Shown here: piece by piece, positions 33,576-33,710 of the stretch | Layout: every line of letters starts with the position of its first letter | Numbering within the stretch: position 1 is the stretch's first letter | NCBI GenBank assembly: GCA_029557535.1 | Contig: JAKQII010000321.1 | Location: forward strand, 1 to 33,710 | Source: Acidobacteriota bacterium | Lineage (GTDB): Bacteria; Acidobacteriota; Blastocatellia; Pyrinomonadales; Pyrinomonadaceae | Length of the DNA stretch: 33,710 bases | Direction: 5' to 3' | Program-made: the position numbers and the translations under genes | The notes under the pieces: generated by a model | The model's input: the letters and a program-made list of their open reading frames with translations, nothing else | Told to the model about the DNA's origin: nothing | Database searches by the model: none

Positions 33576-33710
33576 ACCACCGACCACCGACCACCGACCA
33601 CCGACCGATTTGCGATTTTCAATTTGCAATTTGCGATTTGAGGGGTTGCTCACCGACCACCGACCACCGACCGATTTGCGATTTTCAATTTGCGATTGAG
33701 TGGCGATACT
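33576..33710. repeat. Compound heptanucleotide array (CCGACCA and TTTGCGA) with a 43-bp direct repeat
   Basis: CCGACCA is repeated four times near 33581-33607 and again at 33653-33672. Each run is followed by CGATTTGCGATTTTCAATTTGC. As a result a 43-bp block (33585-33627) is exactly repeated at 33651-33693, 66 bp apart. The array continues to the window edge. There is no gene from the IS end to 33710. Confidence 0.88.

Noticed and set aside
33576-33710. CRISPR-like array
   Set aside because: The repeats are 7-bp tandem units and one 43-bp duplication, without regular unique spacers or cas genes.

Overview
The window (33.7 kb, G+C rich, no vector-like or phage region) looks like a chromosomal segment of a Gram-negative, probably environmental bacterium. 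My best guess is Acidobacteriota, class Blastocatellia (Pyrinomonadaceae-like). The reasons are a membrane-tethered CadC-type winged-helix regulator, an MglB/MglA pair, outer-membrane and periplasmic secreted proteins, and intergenic spacers full of degenerate heptanucleotide repeats. This assignment is inference, since no rRNA gene is present.

Layout. 1-1733 (+): the end of an exopolysaccharide locus, with the C-terminal part of a polyprenyl-phosphate sugar transferase and a Wza-like export protein. 1734-2222 is non-coding and holds a nested palindromic element. 2223-3191 (+): a secreted YCF48/BNR-type beta-propeller. 3412-3657: tRNA-Val(UAC) and tRNA-Asp(GUC), ending in a bidirectional terminator. 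3723-7429 (-): four putative secreted proteins, namely an XAC2610-like protein, an FG-GAP-like gene with an unresolved 5' end, and two hemopexin-repeat paralogues with different C-terminal domains. 7574-9738: a small Cys-rich HTH protein divergent from a striking one-component regulator (DNA-binding winged helix, one membrane helix, then discoidin-, crystallin- and ricin-like domains). 10031-12746 (+): periplasmic alkaline phosphatase, macro-domain protein and SRPBCC/AHSA1 protein.

13041-22000 (-) is a complete potassium-uptake locus: histidine kinase, kdpE, a regulatory region, a porin-like fusion protein, a micro-protein, kdpF, kdpA, kdpB, kdpC and the KdpD sensory domain. KdpD is split into two genes at opposite ends of the locus. 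Between kdpE and the structural genes lie six tandem 11-bp units (CGTAAG-N5), the phasing expected for an OmpR/PhoB-family regulator such as KdpE. These are followed by a roughly 220-nt structured-looking leader with weak resemblance to the c-di-AMP (ydaO) riboswitch.

22050-25121 (-): a large YncE-propeller/phosphoesterase. 25276-26418 (-): mglB-mglA. 26773-31238 (+): yvcK(glmR)-glmU-glmS, a UDP-GlcNAc supply cluster that places the GlmS regulator next to GlmS. 31383-32180 (+): two VOC-family proteins. 32216-33472: an IS5-family insertion sequence with imperfect terminal inverted repeats, sitting inside heptanucleotide repeats. 33473-33710: more heptanucleotide tandem repeats.

The most promising items are the lectin-domain transcription factor locus, the split Kdp system with its phased 11-bp operator and leader, and the heptanucleotide repeat families.
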